A stretch of 64,000 nt of DNA from Cladocopium goreaui (Eukaryota > Sar > Dinophyceae > Suessiales > Symbiodiniaceae). The stretch's first letter is position 1. The number at the start of each line of letters is the position of its first letter. This document shows positions 19,558 through 31,183 of the stretch, in pieces. The position numbers were made by a program, and so were the translations under genes. The stretch covers positions 27,732 to 91,731 of the forward strand of contig CAMXCT020001805.1 in assembly GCA_947184155.2 (NCBI GenBank). Direction: 5' to 3'. Under the pieces are notes generated by a model, which did no database searches, was not told where the DNA came from, and was given only the letters and a program-made list of their open reading frames with translations.

Positions 19558-20931
19558 TCAGTCATCGGGGGGGGGGGGCCCCCCCCCGCCCCCAGCACGG
19601 TGGCGGGTTTTTTCCCTATAGTCACACTCAAGTGCACGAATCTGCGCCATCTGGTGAATCATGGTGAGAGAGCCTACAGAATGACTCCATCCAAGTCGTT
19701 GCATAATCGGACACTCCGGCGGACCAACTGTTCGCAGGGCCTCAAAGGCCTTACATTCCCAGAGCACGTGAAAGATGCTAGGGACTTTGGGTTCTTTGCA
19801 AAGACTACAAACATGAACAACCGGAGACCGATCAAACTGACAAGTGACCGCTTCCGTCAGCATGCCACCGCACAAGATGGCGACGGTGTGACCGTCAGCT
19901 TTTTGGGCAATCTTACGGACCTTATCCAAAACTTTGGGGGTAAAATTAATACCATGTTCCCTGGCCAGCGTCGCGTCCCGTCTCTTGGAACGCTTCCAAG
20001 CGTCAATTTCCGCCATGCGCCAGGACGTTCTGACATGATGCAGGGTCTGTTGAAGAGTAGTCTCATCGCTAGAAACATTCCAGTGACACACATCGGGCAA
20101 TGTCACCGAGTCGCTGCGAACCGTCCAACCAAGAGGCTCAAGGAAGGTGGTTAAGGCACTAACATGCCTTTCAGTCCAAGACACACCAAGTTGCAGCTTA
20201 GCCCAAGAAGCCGTAGCTCTGAAGAGAGCCTGAATGCCAAGAAGCGTGATGTTGCAAGGATGGCCAAGAAACAAAGCCCGATGCAAGGCAGGCGAAGCTC
20301 TGCCCCCCGGGTACTTCGGTGACTTAGTGGCCTGGTCAAAAGCCTTAGCAAAGCATTCGGTCTCAGCTTTGGTGGGACTGCGTCCATTAACCACATGCCC
20401 CCAAGAAGCTTTAGTACTGGCGGTGGCCTGGGCCACTGCTCGTTTAAGTTGGGCACTCCCAGGTAATATAGCAATGCGACGGCACAGGGCCGTGCTTTCC
20501 TGCATCCTGTCCACTTCCTCCGGGGAAGGTTTCCTATTCACAGGACCAATAGTACATCCCAAAACATGCAAATAGTCCTTAGTGGAATAGCCAGCTTGCC
20601 TAAGTTGCTGAGCGGCTTGTTCAGTCCTGGGCCAAATCTGTGTTTTAGAGGTGTTTGTGCGAAGACGAGTCAACCGCTCAAAGACCGTGACCCACTGTGC
20701 CTGAAACGTATCAAGATCCTCCAGCGTTCGGAAGAGCGCAGACCTGTCATCCATGTAACAAATGCAATGTGTTCCAGGCAGTTCAGAGGCCTTTCGCAGC
20801 GGCCCCGCCAAGAGGCAAGCTAAGGTGAGGGGCCCGAAAGGGTCCCCTTGAAGTATTGCTTTGCAACCAAGAAGCGGGTTCCGGGTGCACAAAGACCACC
20901 CAGTGAGATCCAACGGCGCTGATGCCGCCAC
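19558..20931 (-). pseudogene. LINE reverse transcriptase C-terminal half with CCHC knuckle
   Basis: The 457-codon frame starts in RT motif B (QGDPFGPL), then motif C (CICYMDDRSALF, Y-M-D-D at about 20746-20757), a thumb region, and near the end C-x2-C-x8-H-x4-C (starting CSLCKEP), typical of the C-terminal zinc knuckle of LINE ORF2 proteins. It ends in GGGGGPPPPDD, encoded by a run of G and C bases at 19567-19588. The motif A half lies in another frame upstream (20820-21668), so a frameshift near 20880 separates the two catalytic parts. Confidence 0.88.
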
Positions 20932-21668
20932 ATGTCACCGAGGCAAGCAACCACTTTAGGTGGGAGCCCAATTCTGCCAAGCAACGGGACAGCAGTTTCC
21001 CAGTCAATGCTGTCGAAAGCCTTGGCGAAATCCCAAGAGGCGGCTATAGGGAAATCTTCCCTTTCCATAGTTTCCTGAAAATTGAGCAAGAGCGTATGGG
21101 CATTGTGACCGGCCAGCCCCCCAACTTGGAACTCAGTGAGCACAGGGCCCAATTGAGTAGTAGCTTGACTGTAGCGGAGCTTAGCCCAACTTCGAAAAAT
21201 AACACTGCCAATAGCAATAGGTCTAGTTTTCAAAGCGTTGGTACAGAAGGTGGAATCCTTTTGTTTGGGTAAAAAACTGATGCGCCAATGGTGCAACTGA
21301 GAAGGCCATTGGCCCTGAGCCTCGATCCGGTTAAGGACTTGAATCAGTCTTTCCAAACACAGAGTCGGCATCTCGAGGAGCAGTTCAGCACTCCAGCCAT
21401 CCGTCCCGGCTGCTTTGTGCTTCATAGTTTTCAGAACCTTAATAAGGTCATCGGAATTGAGATCCGGGACAGTGACCGGTTCAAAAGTAGGCAACCAAGG
21501 GCCGTAGGTTTCCAAGAACTGCGCAACCTGTGGAACATAGTCACAGTCCCCATTGAAGACAGGCTTCCAGGCTTGGTGCAACAAGGCCGCACCCCCACCC
21601 AGGCCGGAGGACTGTGTTTTTTGACCCACTTGCAGGCACCTGACATAGTGGAGACCCGTTGACGCCAA
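20820..21668 (-). pseudogene. LINE reverse transcriptase N-terminal half
   Basis: From about 21600 the frame shows conserved LINE-RT features: KHKAAGTDGWSAELL (block 1, the finger region), SFLPKQKDS, TRPIAIGSV and motif A ASWDFAKAFDSIDWE near 21020, which supplies the first catalytic Asp. It loses homology near 20880, where the next frame continues. The N-terminal 25 residues before SGLGGG are probably out of frame with the preceding linker, so a second frameshift lies near 21600. Confidence 0.88.
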
Positions 21669-22490
21669 GAGGCCAGAGCATCCTTCTGGGCCTGGTTGAG
21701 GTGAATGTCAAGAAGATCTTTGGTGTGTGTTCGGAGCCTACCCCAATCCATCAAACCAATAGGCTCAACCTGACCAAGGCGTCGGCACATGTGTTTGACT
21801 TTCCTAACAAGCCTGACATCCGGCCTTTTCCCATGTTGGAGCTGAGCCAGAATTTCATGAATACGGCGTAGGTGCCGCCTCAACTGTCTTTCCCGAATGG
21901 ATTGCCCTGATCCAAGATTCGAGGGTGCTGACCACAATTTGGGTTGGGAGCCACGGTGTTGGTAATGTGTTCCTTTGGCCAAGATGCCTGAAAGTTGCAG
22001 AAACTTCTCAGTGCCTGCACTCCACTGTGCCCAGAGGTTATCGATGGAGGCGTGTTGGCAAAGCTCTTGCCATACCTCCGTGTGGCAAGCACATCGTTCC
22101 CAGTTCGCTGGCACGTCACTTTGAACCTGGGTATCTTCAGCGCCTGGACAAGAAATAGGAGCATGAGGACGAAACATCCAGTTAGGGGGGCTAGGCAGTA
22201 AGTCGACTTTGTCAACATGAATCAAGGATCCGTCATGGTCGGAGATTTGCGGCATATGCCGGATCTTTTCCGCAACCAAACTCTCGGAGACCCAGACAGT
22301 GTCGATGTCTTGAGTGCTGCTTTGGTGACCTGACCCACCCAGGTACCTACCACCAACCAGGTTGATGATATCAGTAAGGGCATTAGAGCCTTGGGGCATG
22401 TTCCAATCCAAACAAGTGATCCAGTGTTTGTGCTGCACTTTGGTAAAGGTTTCAGCCAGGGGCCGTGGAGGCTTCCTCAACCGTAGGAGA
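21431..22490 (-). pseudogene. LINE endonuclease C-terminal part and linker
   Basis: The useful frame begins near 22490 and includes DWNMPQ, DIDTVWVS and SDHDGS. The last is the S-D-H motif of APE-type endonucleases, which nick target DNA for primed reverse transcription. A basic helical linker follows (RERQLRRHLRRIHEIL) leading to RT. The first half of the endonuclease is in the neighbouring frame (22452-24680), so a frameshift around 22480 splits the nuclease. Residues upstream of 22490 in this frame are out-of-frame noise. Confidence 0.82.
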
Positions 22491-24680
22491 CGGATTTCTG
22501 TAACCACAAATAATGGAAAAAGGAATGCGGCAACCCAAGACCTCACAAACCAAGATTTGGCCCCAAGAAGAACTGTGAGCCAAAACTTGGGTGAGAGCGA
22601 GAGGCTCCCTGGACAAAACCAGAACCCCTCCGTGAGTTGCAGCCACAGAGACCGGTATCGCCACACATTGCCACCCCTTCCTGTGACAAGTATTGCAGAA
22701 GGAAGGAATGCTGTTATAACTCAGCCTACTTTCCTGGATGCAGACCAGCTGCGCGGCTTGCTCATTAGCAACCCTGAGAACCTCATCCAAGTGTTTTTGA
22801 ATGGAATTGATATTATAAGTGAGGACTCGGATGCTCTCCGGCCCCGGGTGGGAGGCCTCTCCGATCCTTTCACCTCGGTGACCTCTGCCGGTGGCAGTGC
22901 TTCCGTCGGCCTTTTTGGACAGAGCTCGGGTGGCCTCTTGGCGACAGCGACCCCACAACAACTTACGCTTCTTGAGGGCTGTAGGCCTACCTGAAAACTG
23001 TGGGCAAATCACAGCAGGAACTCGGTTTCTTTGAACTGGCAAACCACAGGTGTTGCACTTATGGTAAATGTTGACCTCTTGCTTGCCAGTCTTGGACTGA
23101 TAAGGTCGAACAAAGCAAACGTCTTGTTGGATGTCATGGGCACCCTTCCATTTATGTTTCTGAAACTGCTGATACTGCAGCGCCCATCTTTTGTCGAAAT
23201 ATTCTTGGCAGAACAAGACCCGATGGGGGGCGGTCAAAGGGTTACCCGTAGGCAGCTTCTCAGCTTTCACCCCATGAAGTCGAAACAAGTGGGACTGACG
23301 TTTGGTAGTTCTGGTGGAGCCAGGGTCACTGACCAGAATCTTATAATCACACCAAGGGCACTTCCACCAGACCGTATCAAGCGCAACAGGGGCACAAGGA
23401 ATGCCTTTGAGTCTGCTACGGGTTTCTTTATGTCGCAAGGTATTATGCTGCCAAAGTTGCTGCTTTCGGAGGGCCGTGTCCCGGACAGCTTCCTTTCTCT
23501 GAGCCAAACGCTCCTTTTGCGCTTGGGATTTAGCCTGCTTGGCTGCCTGTGTCCAACACTTCAGCCAAAGTTTACTGCGTTGTGCACGAGTCAGGGGCTG
23601 CTTGTTTGGAACCACATCGGCACTGCACTGAGAGCCATAAACACTTTTTTGGATCTGCTGTTGGCAAGCTTGACACTTGAAAGGAAACCCGGAGTCGGTA
23701 GCAGAAAGAGTTCCAGGGTGCCTGTGCATCCCAATGCTTTTATGTTTAACTAAAAGAGGCAACACAAATTTCCAGGTCAATTTCTTTCTGTTGGCCTGAG
23801 CCTCTCTGACCACGTCCGAACTATCGGCCCTGGGAATATCAGCAACAGGAACTTTGTGCGTATTCCGCAAATGTGTCCATCTGCGACTGGTATGATGGTG
23901 ACTTCCAGGAGTACGCCACACTTCGTATTTGCAGCCGGGGAACGTACAGGTCCACCATAAAACTTGGTTACCGGCAGAGCCGGTCCCATGTGCAGGAGGT
24001 ACCTCATCCAGAACCTCAGCCTTTCTTTTCTTTGAAGAGTTGTTACCAACACGGCCACCCTGACCGAAATCGGACCCCTGAGATTTGCAAATACCCAAAC
24101 TGGTTTCGCTCCCCGGGGGGAGGCTAAGGGATGAACCATCCTGAACACTCTTCACACAAATTCGAGACTGTTTGCGGGCACTCCCCGGAGGGGTGCCGAT
24201 CTCGGACCCAATCTGTGAATAATCTAACCTAACCTTCTGACTCAGTGTAGAACTAGAAGGCAACGACAAAGCAAAACCAGTGTCTTTGTTAGCTGACTTC
24301 CGACAGTTAGTGTCCCGTGACTTTTTCAGGGTACGGAACCTGCGTGAGGGAGACATGGAAGGCAAGTTGAGACGGGAAGGCACCTGGGAACCTGACTTTT
24401 TGGAAGCATTGTGGGAAGGACGGGACGAAGGGAGACTCAACGCGGACCGACCGGGGACAGACGGAACACTACTGCAAGGAAGACTAAGCCGACTGACAAC
24501 TGACTTGGAGCCTCCACCACGGAAAAACTTTCTATCCTTAGTGTCTGTCTGTTGTAACCAAGCAGCTGGCACCTCAGTGGTATTCTTGATCGGGCACAAT
24601 GCACGATAGTGTTTCTGGCTTTGCATGAGAATCATAGGTCTGAGACTCTTTTTTCCAACTTCAGCCGATCCTTCAATGAA
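22452..24680 (-). pseudogene. LINE zinc-finger region and endonuclease N-terminal part
   Basis: This frame continues the OTU frame after a TGA at 24681-24683. Early in it QKHYRALCP (about 24600-24620) probably carries the OTU catalytic His. A Ser-rich linker follows, then two C2H2-like fingers starting WWTCTFPGCKY and WWKCPWCDYK, two C-x2-C half-fingers, a basic segment, the motif GEASHPGP (22839-22862) and at once the APE endonuclease start RVLTYNINS with VCIQESRL (Asn and Glu of the active site). It ends where a frameshift moves the endonuclease to the next frame. The fingers probably bind element RNA or DNA. Confidence 0.82.
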
Positions 24681-26747
24681 TCAATTCGCCACCACGGTGC
24701 GTTCCCAAACCTTCCTTTCTGAACTCCAGGCAAACACAATGATGGGAGTGGCCAATCTAGCAGCTAAGGCCGTAAGCAACAAATCATCAGCGTAATAGCC
24801 CCTATTGCTAGCGGCCAAAATATAGCCCGCAAAATCCTGAGGCACATCTTGAAAATTGCGCAATTGCGCTTCTTCATCTGGATCTTGGGCCCAGAATGGT
24901 TCAAAGTAACTTCTGTTGGAAGTCATGTGGCCTGTGGCAAGCAACCTAAGGCGGCTGGCTTCACGGGTTCGAGCCTCAGTGTTCAAGGTTTTCCCTTGGG
25001 ACACGGCAATACTAGCAGCACTTTGGAAGGCGCAGTCGCCTGCGCCTCCGTTGTCAACGAATTCCCAATCAGGGTTCTGAGCAAGAAAGACTTTGTCAGG
25101 GTCGAGAACTTTTCCAGTTTTTTGACGGCGAGGAGACCTTTCCTTGTTATCGGACGGCTGTGTTGCCGGGTCATCCATGGTGAGATCATCCAGCTGGGTG
25201 GCAGCTACTTTGGCGACTGCAGGTTTGTCAAACCAACGCTTTCGGAGCCCAGGGACTTGTTCAACAGAAACCACTTTGCGTGCCCTTGGCCTGATGGGGG
25301 CTATGGTCAAATGCAAAGTCTGATCCTGGTTGGTATAATACCAAAAATCATTTTCACGGTTCTCCTGAGCAGGGGCTGCCTTGGCTTTAAACAACCAAAC
25401 CTGCTGAGCACTTCTCCGGATTTTGTTGAGCACTTCAGTTTGCGCCCAATTGTTTGCTTCAAGAAATTCAGACACTTCCTGATTTGTCCAATGACGTGGA
25501 CAGCCGTGGAACTCCCACGTTCTCACCAAGTTGGCCGAAACCTCTCGTTGTGACATTCCGACTATGCCTAAGTCGCTGCCCCCACCCTGCCTGAGCACTA
25601 AAGGCATTTTTGCAGCCTGAGCGCGAGTGAGAGATTGACGGAAGTAGGCCTCAGTTTCTTGTTTGGCCCGCGGAAGCCAAGCGACTTCTTTCTGATTCGT
25701 TTGGTTCAGGACAGCAACAAAAAGGGCCTGAGTTCCAGAAACTTTAGCCAGCCTCTGAGCAAGCTCCTCAGTCACTTTCAAGTGTCCTATAAGAATCCTA
25801 CCGTGCGGGTAGGTGGCAACTTCCCACCGACCACCTGTGAGCAATGAGGCTTGGCACCCTACAGTGGACGCTAAACACCCAATAACCGTGGCAGGGTCAT
25901 CTTCTTTGGACACACCAGGGACATGTTTACGATAAAAAGCCGGGGCAAGAAATCGAACAGTGACCATCTTGGAACCCTGGGGTTTGGGAATATTGGTGAC
26001 CACAGCAGTGATGGGAACCGGGCCTGGGCTGGTACCAATTTGGCTGAGTTGGAGCTGGACCCTGTTTGGAGGTCCAGACGCATTCTTTCCCGGTTCCTTC
26101 CACCAAACAGAGACGCTGGCGGAGGAAGAGAGTTTGTTGTTGATTGTTGCGATCGTCAGTTTCTGAGTTTTGCAGTCAAAGGCAGCCCAGAGATTTTTGG
26201 CCTGAGCAACGATCTGCGGATCGGCAGTAATGATCAAATTTCCTGAAGGCTCTTCTCCTTGCGTCAGAGCCTGCTCAAGTTTGGGCAAGGTGGTTAGGCT
26301 AGGTTCACCTGACCACTCAGTAGGGTTGATTTTCACAGCAAATCGAGGACCTCGCACTGGCTCATGACCTGTGCCCTTCTGCTTGCCCTTGCCCTTGGCC
26401 TTGCTGGAGACCTGGGGTGGTGGTTTGGGCCTCACTTTGTCGGCCCAAGTTGCTTGCTGCGGCGGTGACAAGGTGGCTACGGCTTCTTTGACCTTAGCCT
26501 GCAATTCAGTGTCACTGCCAAGGAGACTTTTGATCGCATTGACCGGCATTTCCAAAAGCATGCCAGTGACTTTGCCAGCATGTTGCGGAGTCAGTGGTTG
26601 AACTTTCACAAACAGCTTTTCCCCCAAGAGCCTCTTAGTCTTGGAGAGATTGGGAGCAGCGTCATTTGGTGTCTTCTTTTCTGGTTCGATGCTACCAGCT
26701 GGGGCATGCCTAGTGATCTTGTTAACAAGACCATCTCGTCTGTCCAT
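24681..26747 (-). pseudogene. LINE protein with RRM-like region and OTU cysteine protease
   Basis: The 688-codon frame begins with a basic, low-complexity region containing a Lys/Gly-rich stretch. In the middle, HGCPRHWTNQEVSEFLEANN and VWLFKAKA look RRM-like, a weak call. The C-terminus is an OTU fold: FVDNGGAGDCAFQS holds the catalytic Asp and Cys (around 25030), and GYYADDLLLTALA and PIIVFAW follow. The expected His is beyond the TGA at 24681-24683, in KHYRAL, in the same frame. OTU proteases cleave ubiquitin or polyproteins. Here a role in processing the retroelement product or in countering host ubiquitin is inference. Confidence 0.8.
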
Positions 26748-27859
26748 TTATGTGTAATTGCAGCCTGAAGTGTCTGTAACAGGATTCGTGCAAGTCGGGA
26801 CTCACCACTTGGAACAGGCGCAGGTCCTCCTTTGCCTTTCTTGTTTGCAGGAGGACCTGCAGCAGAAGATCCCATGTCAGCTTGACCTCGATGAGTTTGG
26901 AGCACCTGCAAAATGACTTGAGCCAAACTGCTGTCAGCGTCATGTGTCCAAGCTTCATCACCGGTGGCCTTGCGTTTTTTGTCACCTGGTCCTGGGTGAC
27001 TGGCTTCGCCGACACGTATACCTAAATAGCCACAAATCCACTGAATGATCCGAGGGCATCTATTCAAGTGTTTGCTAGGCTGACTCTGTGGATGAGAGTG
27101 ACGGGTTCTAGCCCATCTGGCTCTTCTAAGACTAGTCAGCAACAATCTGCGTTTGTGTTGTCCAAGGTGCCTATACCTACGGTTAAGGACGCGAAATCGT
27201 CTTCCATCAACCTTTTTGCAGACCCCTACAAGTCTACGTTTTTTCAGCTGAGGTTGTTTGAGACCAGAGCAGTGTTTCTGCTGTTTCTTATGCTTCCTTT
27301 TCTTAGACCGAGATCTCCGAAATTCAGAATGCAAAAGCCAAATGAAAAACTGGATGGTGAAATACTGAAACCAGGTCCTACAGCCCGTGTTTTCCAGCCT
27401 TCCCGCCCGTGGCCAAAAGTCTTGGCCGTGCACAGCTGTTGGTACACCAACAGCTTCCGCGCAGCTGCCGCTCAGCGCAGCTGCAAGTGAAGTCAAACGC
27501 ATGCAAGGCAGCAGTCCATGGCTAGTCAGCGCCACTGTCAGGTTGCTACCGCCCAGGGTGCCCAACGGGCAAAGGTAATTAAATGCAGCCAAGTTGCCGT
27601 CACTCACGTCATCCTCCCCAAAATTCCCAAAACGTTTAGGGGGATGTGAGGGGTGACCGGCAGCAGTGCAGAAGCAAAAGCACAGCATCAGCAAGAGCAG
27701 TGGGTAAGAAAGGGGTTGGGGTCGGGTGGAGTGCCCTCTCCTCTGGCCCATTTCACACTCTCTCAAGTCATTTTCATTGTTTTTGTAGGGCATCTTGGCA
27801 GCCAAATGGCTACTTCTTTTCTTGGGTCTTTGTTCCACACAGGTGGACTGAACCTGCAT
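26606..27859 (-). pseudogene. LINE ORF1-like N-terminal protein
   Basis: The frame opens at an ATG at 27859. After about 50 residues there is a hydrophobic run (YPLLLLMLCFCFCTAA) like a signal peptide or anchor, then Lys/Arg-rich segments (RRSRSKKRKHKKQQK), suited to nucleic-acid binding or nuclear import. GEASHPGP recurs at 26987-27010, followed by a basic stretch. From about 26745 the next frame (24681-26747) continues the protein, so there is either a frameshift mutation or programmed slippage. The family is unrecognised; its position makes it the first product of the LINE. Confidence 0.65.
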
Positions 27860-27924
27860 GGATCGCCAGCACCTCGAGGAGGTAGTACACGACTGGCGGT
27901 GAAACTTATTGAAACTTAAGGGAC

Positions 27925-28358
27925 ATGTGCTTATGACCGGGAGGAGATTGATAGGCTGCAGCCTTACGCGGGCCAGCAGCCAGACTGCCGCAAAGAGCTC
28001 AGTCCTCAGTCATCAGGGGGGGGCCCCCCCCGCCCCCAGCACGGTGGCGGGTTTTTTCCCTATAGTCACACTCAAGTGCACAAATCTGCGCCATCTGGTG
28101 AATCATGGTGAGAGAGCCTACAGAATGACTCCATCCAAGTCGTTGCATAACCGGACAGTCCGGCGGACCAACTGTTCGCAGGGCCTCAAAGGCCTTACAT
28201 TCCCAGAGCACGTGAAAGATGCTAGGGACTTTGGGTTCTTTGCAAAGACTACAAACATGAACAACCGGAGACCGATCAAACTGACAAGTGACCGCTTCCG
28301 TCAGCATGCCACCGCACAAGATGGCGACGGTGTGACCGTCAGCTTTTTGGGCAATCTC
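27925..28358 (-). mobile_element. 5'-truncated second LINE copy, head-to-tail with the first
   Basis: Minus-strand sequence from 28358 down to 27925 matches 19487-19913 almost base for base: the end of RT, the zinc knuckle, the GGGGGPP terminus and the CCGGTCATAAGCAC end. The match stops at 28358 after GGGCAATC. Its 3' end lies directly at the 5' end of the full LINE, giving a head-to-tail dimer. The coding remnant ends GGGGGPPLMTED, showing that the homopolymer run has changed length. Confidence 0.9.
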
Positions 28359-28780
28359 AGACTTTAAATATGACCCAATTGCTCCATCAGACTTTAAATA
28401 AGGCCGTATCATGCATGGAAACCGCATCAATGTTCATTTCCAGAACTAATAATCCTCACTGGCTTTTGCGCGGTGTTCGCTGCATTCCACCATGGATGGC
28501 GTGCTCTCGCAATAGTGCCACCCCGGCATTGCTTACACAATTCACCACGATTCATCATGATTCATCACGTGTCTAGATCTTCTTCACCAAGCTACGCCCG
28601 ATCTCTTCGATATTCTCTTAGGCCGAAATTGAAGGCATTGAGATACACTGGAACCCTTGCAAACCAGAACGCCAAAAAACTGTTCGGTTTCATCTCTAGA
28701 AGCGACGGGGATCCCGACTTTCCTCCACTTTGCAGGGATCCCAGGTTCCAGCTGGGTTCCGGAAACCTTGCAACCGAATT
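28359..28780. other. Unassigned spacer
   Basis: A short duplicated phrase, CAGACTTTAAATA, occurs at 28358 and 28388. Otherwise nothing is recognised; open frames lack motifs. Confidence 0.4.
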
Positions 28781-28784
28781 GCAA

Positions 28785-29065
28785 CCGTGTTTCCCACTTG
28801 TCTCCTTGCTTTCTACTTGTCTTCCACTTGTGGTCACTTGTCTCCCATATGGCTCCGAGTTGTCCAACTTCTCTCTCTCTTCTTTCACAGTTGCCTCCCC
28901 TTGCCTCCCCTTGTCCCCCTGTCGTCTCCTCAGCCGTCTCCTTGTTTCCGACTTGTTACCAACTTGTATCCTTGTCTCCCGGTTGTTGACTCCCACTTCT
29001 TGCCAACCTGTCTTCAAATTGTCTTCCATTGATCCCATTTGTTTCCCACTTGTTTCTCATTTGCT
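28785..29065. repeat. Degenerate pyrimidine-rich minisatellite, CACTTGTCTCC-type
   Basis: CTTGTCTCC, CTTGTTTCC and related 9-12 bp phrases recur about every 10-25 bp. All three plus frames are partly open because of this composition, so the long frame here (28473-29132) is a by-product. Confidence 0.65.
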
Positions 29066-30129
29066 GCTGACATTGGAACCCTCACTGCTGTTGGGTTGCA
29101 AAGCTGGGTTAATCTTACGACGTTGTTTTTGACTCTTTCTGCTTGGATCCGGAATTGTACAAAGGTAAACGTTCCTTTGCACTGGCTACTTGCTTCATCT
29201 TGCTTCTCTGCCACCCAAAGCTTCGCCTCTTTTGGGTCTAGAAGTTCAGGTCTTTTACACGAGCTTAGAACCAGGAACCATGTGATAAACCACCTTTCTT
29301 TTTTCTCGGCCTTTCGAAATTAAACTTGCGATGCTCTGCGGTCTTTTAGAGCCAGCCGCAAGCAACGCTTGTTCGCATAGTCAAAGATGCCAAAAGGTCA
29401 AGGTCATAAGATGCCATACTCTTTCTTTGAAAAAAATGAACGAGTATGATTGAAGTTCGATCGCGGTGGACTAAAGAGGAAGGCATGTCAAGGCCGCCTT
29501 GGCCGCCTTGGCCGCCTTGGCCTGTATGAGTTTCATAACATGGGCGTTCTGCCTTGGAGCGATTGCACGATGTTTGCTTGAAACACTTGAAACGAATGGT
29601 TGGAAGTCTCAGGTTGTAGCAATTGTTTGGACCGTCAGCACTCAGCACTCAGCACTGCCAAACAATGCACCAAGGTGCGTTGTATCAAGCCCTGGGGGTC
29701 GCGCCCTCTGCTTCCAAAAGAACCATTCGTCTTGCGCACCTCGCCGGGTACTGTAGCGGGGTGGTGGCAGCAGTTGCCATATAAAAGTCAGCGAGTCGTT
29801 GGGGTTTTGTCGTGGTGAGGCAAACTTGGACCCTTTGGATTGAAGTGACTTGAATTCAGAAATTGACATTTAGCTTGCCAGAGCTCCAATACTCATCGAA
29901 GGAAGTTTAGAAGTCAAACTTCCGACAATATGGACAGATGAAAAGCAGAGATGGGCAGAGTCAGCGAAGAGAAGAGAAGAAGAAAGAAGATCAAAAAAGA
30001 GAAAGTATAAGAAGAAAGAAGATGCAGGTGCGCGAAAAGGTAGGAAAGTCACGAAACACTGTGTTTTTCCAATGATTTGTGGCTCCGGAGGGTCGAAAAG
30101 TAGGCTCGCTAAAGCGGCGGGTGCGGAGC
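29066..30129. other. Unassigned sequence with a short CCGCCTTGG array
   Basis: No gene is recognised. A 9-bp unit CCGCCTTGG is repeated between about 29492 and 29522. An A/G-rich stretch covers 29960-30030. Confidence 0.45.
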
Positions 30130-30320
30130 CCGCTGGGCAGATGAGAGATGAAAAATTGCACGCCGTTGTGGCGCGAAGCACATTTCGAAGTCAAAAGTGT
30201 AAAAAACTGACAGGTTCGGAGCACTTTTGCAAGTTGAGATGTCGAAAAAGTGCACTCGGTTGTGGCGCGAAGCACATTTCGAAGTCAAAAGTGCAAACAA
30301 CTTTTCGGGTAGGGAGCGCT
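30130..30320. repeat. 95-bp tandem repeat, two copies
   Basis: GTTGTGGCGCGAAGCACATT and the following CGAAGTCAAAAGTG occur at 30164 and again at 30259, a 95-bp offset, with related phrases (GGCAGGCGCA) repeating to 30650. Confidence 0.75.
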
Positions 30321-30726
30321 TTTGGACGTTCAGATGTGCTTTCGCGTGGCAGGCGCAAGGGATTGTGCACCTTTTCAAAAGTGAGCAAAACGTGAAGGTT
30401 TTGTAGCATTTCCAAAAACGATGGCAGGCATGGGACAATTGAAGAGGATCTGCAAAGATGGATTTTCCGTGGCAGGCGCAGTACAGGAGACATGTTGATC
30501 AGAGATGTTAGGAGGTCAGGCCGCTGATTTCCTGAGAGGGGTTGCATTTTGGAGCATCAGATCTTCAGGTTTGCTGAGATGATTTTGCGTGACAGGTGCA
30601 GCACTTCGCATGACCTGGCCTCACTTTTTCGTGGCGGGCGCAATACTTTAGACAGGTGGAGTGGACAAATCGCAAAACGCATTGGTACGAGGCTGTCAGC
30701 TCTGCACTCAACTTTCCATTTTTGAA

Positions 30727-30920
30727 GGACGTCTCGCAGAATTGCTTCGTTTTTGATGTTGTCAACGTCGAAAAATGAGGAAGTCTCGCAGAATTGTGTC
30801 GTTTTTGATGTTGTCAAGTTCAAGAATTGAGGAAGTCTCGCAGACTTGTTTCGTTTTTGACATTGTCAAGTTCAAAAATTGAGGAAGTCTCGCAGAATAG
30901 CTTCGTTTTCAAGCTTGCAG
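30727..30920. repeat. 52-bp tandem repeat, about 3.7 copies
   Basis: Each unit begins AAGTCTCGCAGAATTG, continues CGTTTTTGATGTTGTCAA and ends near AATTGAGG. Copies start near 30727, 30779, 30831 and 30883; the last runs into the GATA microsatellite. Confidence 0.85.
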
Positions 30921-30965
30921 ATAAATAGATAGATAGAAAGAAAGAAAGAAAGATAGATAGATAAT

Positions 30966-31011
<46 letters not shown>

Positions 31012-31074
31012 GATAGATAGATAGATAGAAAGAAAGAAAGAAAGATAGATAGATACATAGATAGAGAGAGATAG

Positions 31075-31105
<31 letters not shown>

Positions 31106-31148
31106 GATAGATAGATAGAGACAGAGAGATAGATAGATAGAGAGAGAG

Positions 31149-31183
<35 letters not shown>

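Larger units (their letters stand above)
19487..27920 (-). mobile_element. Near full-length non-LTR retrotransposon (LINE), inactivated
   Basis: In minus-strand order it encodes an ORF1-like protein, a long protein ending in an OTU protease, zinc fingers, an APE-type endonuclease, reverse transcriptase and a C-terminal Cys/His knuckle. At least four frameshifts and one in-frame TGA break it. The 3' end, CCGGTCATAAGCAC on the minus strand, is shared with the truncated copy at 27925-28358. There is no poly(A) tail. The 5' end lies somewhere between 27860 and 27925. I could not establish a target duplication. Confidence 0.85.

Noticed and set aside
22362..23753. Plus-strand frames of 200-240 codons opposite the LINE
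   Set aside because: Shadows of the minus-strand zinc-finger and endonuclease coding sequence; no motifs.
24955..24985. GGTTCGAGCC, a B-box-like match
   Set aside because: It lies inside the OTU coding sequence and lacks an A box.
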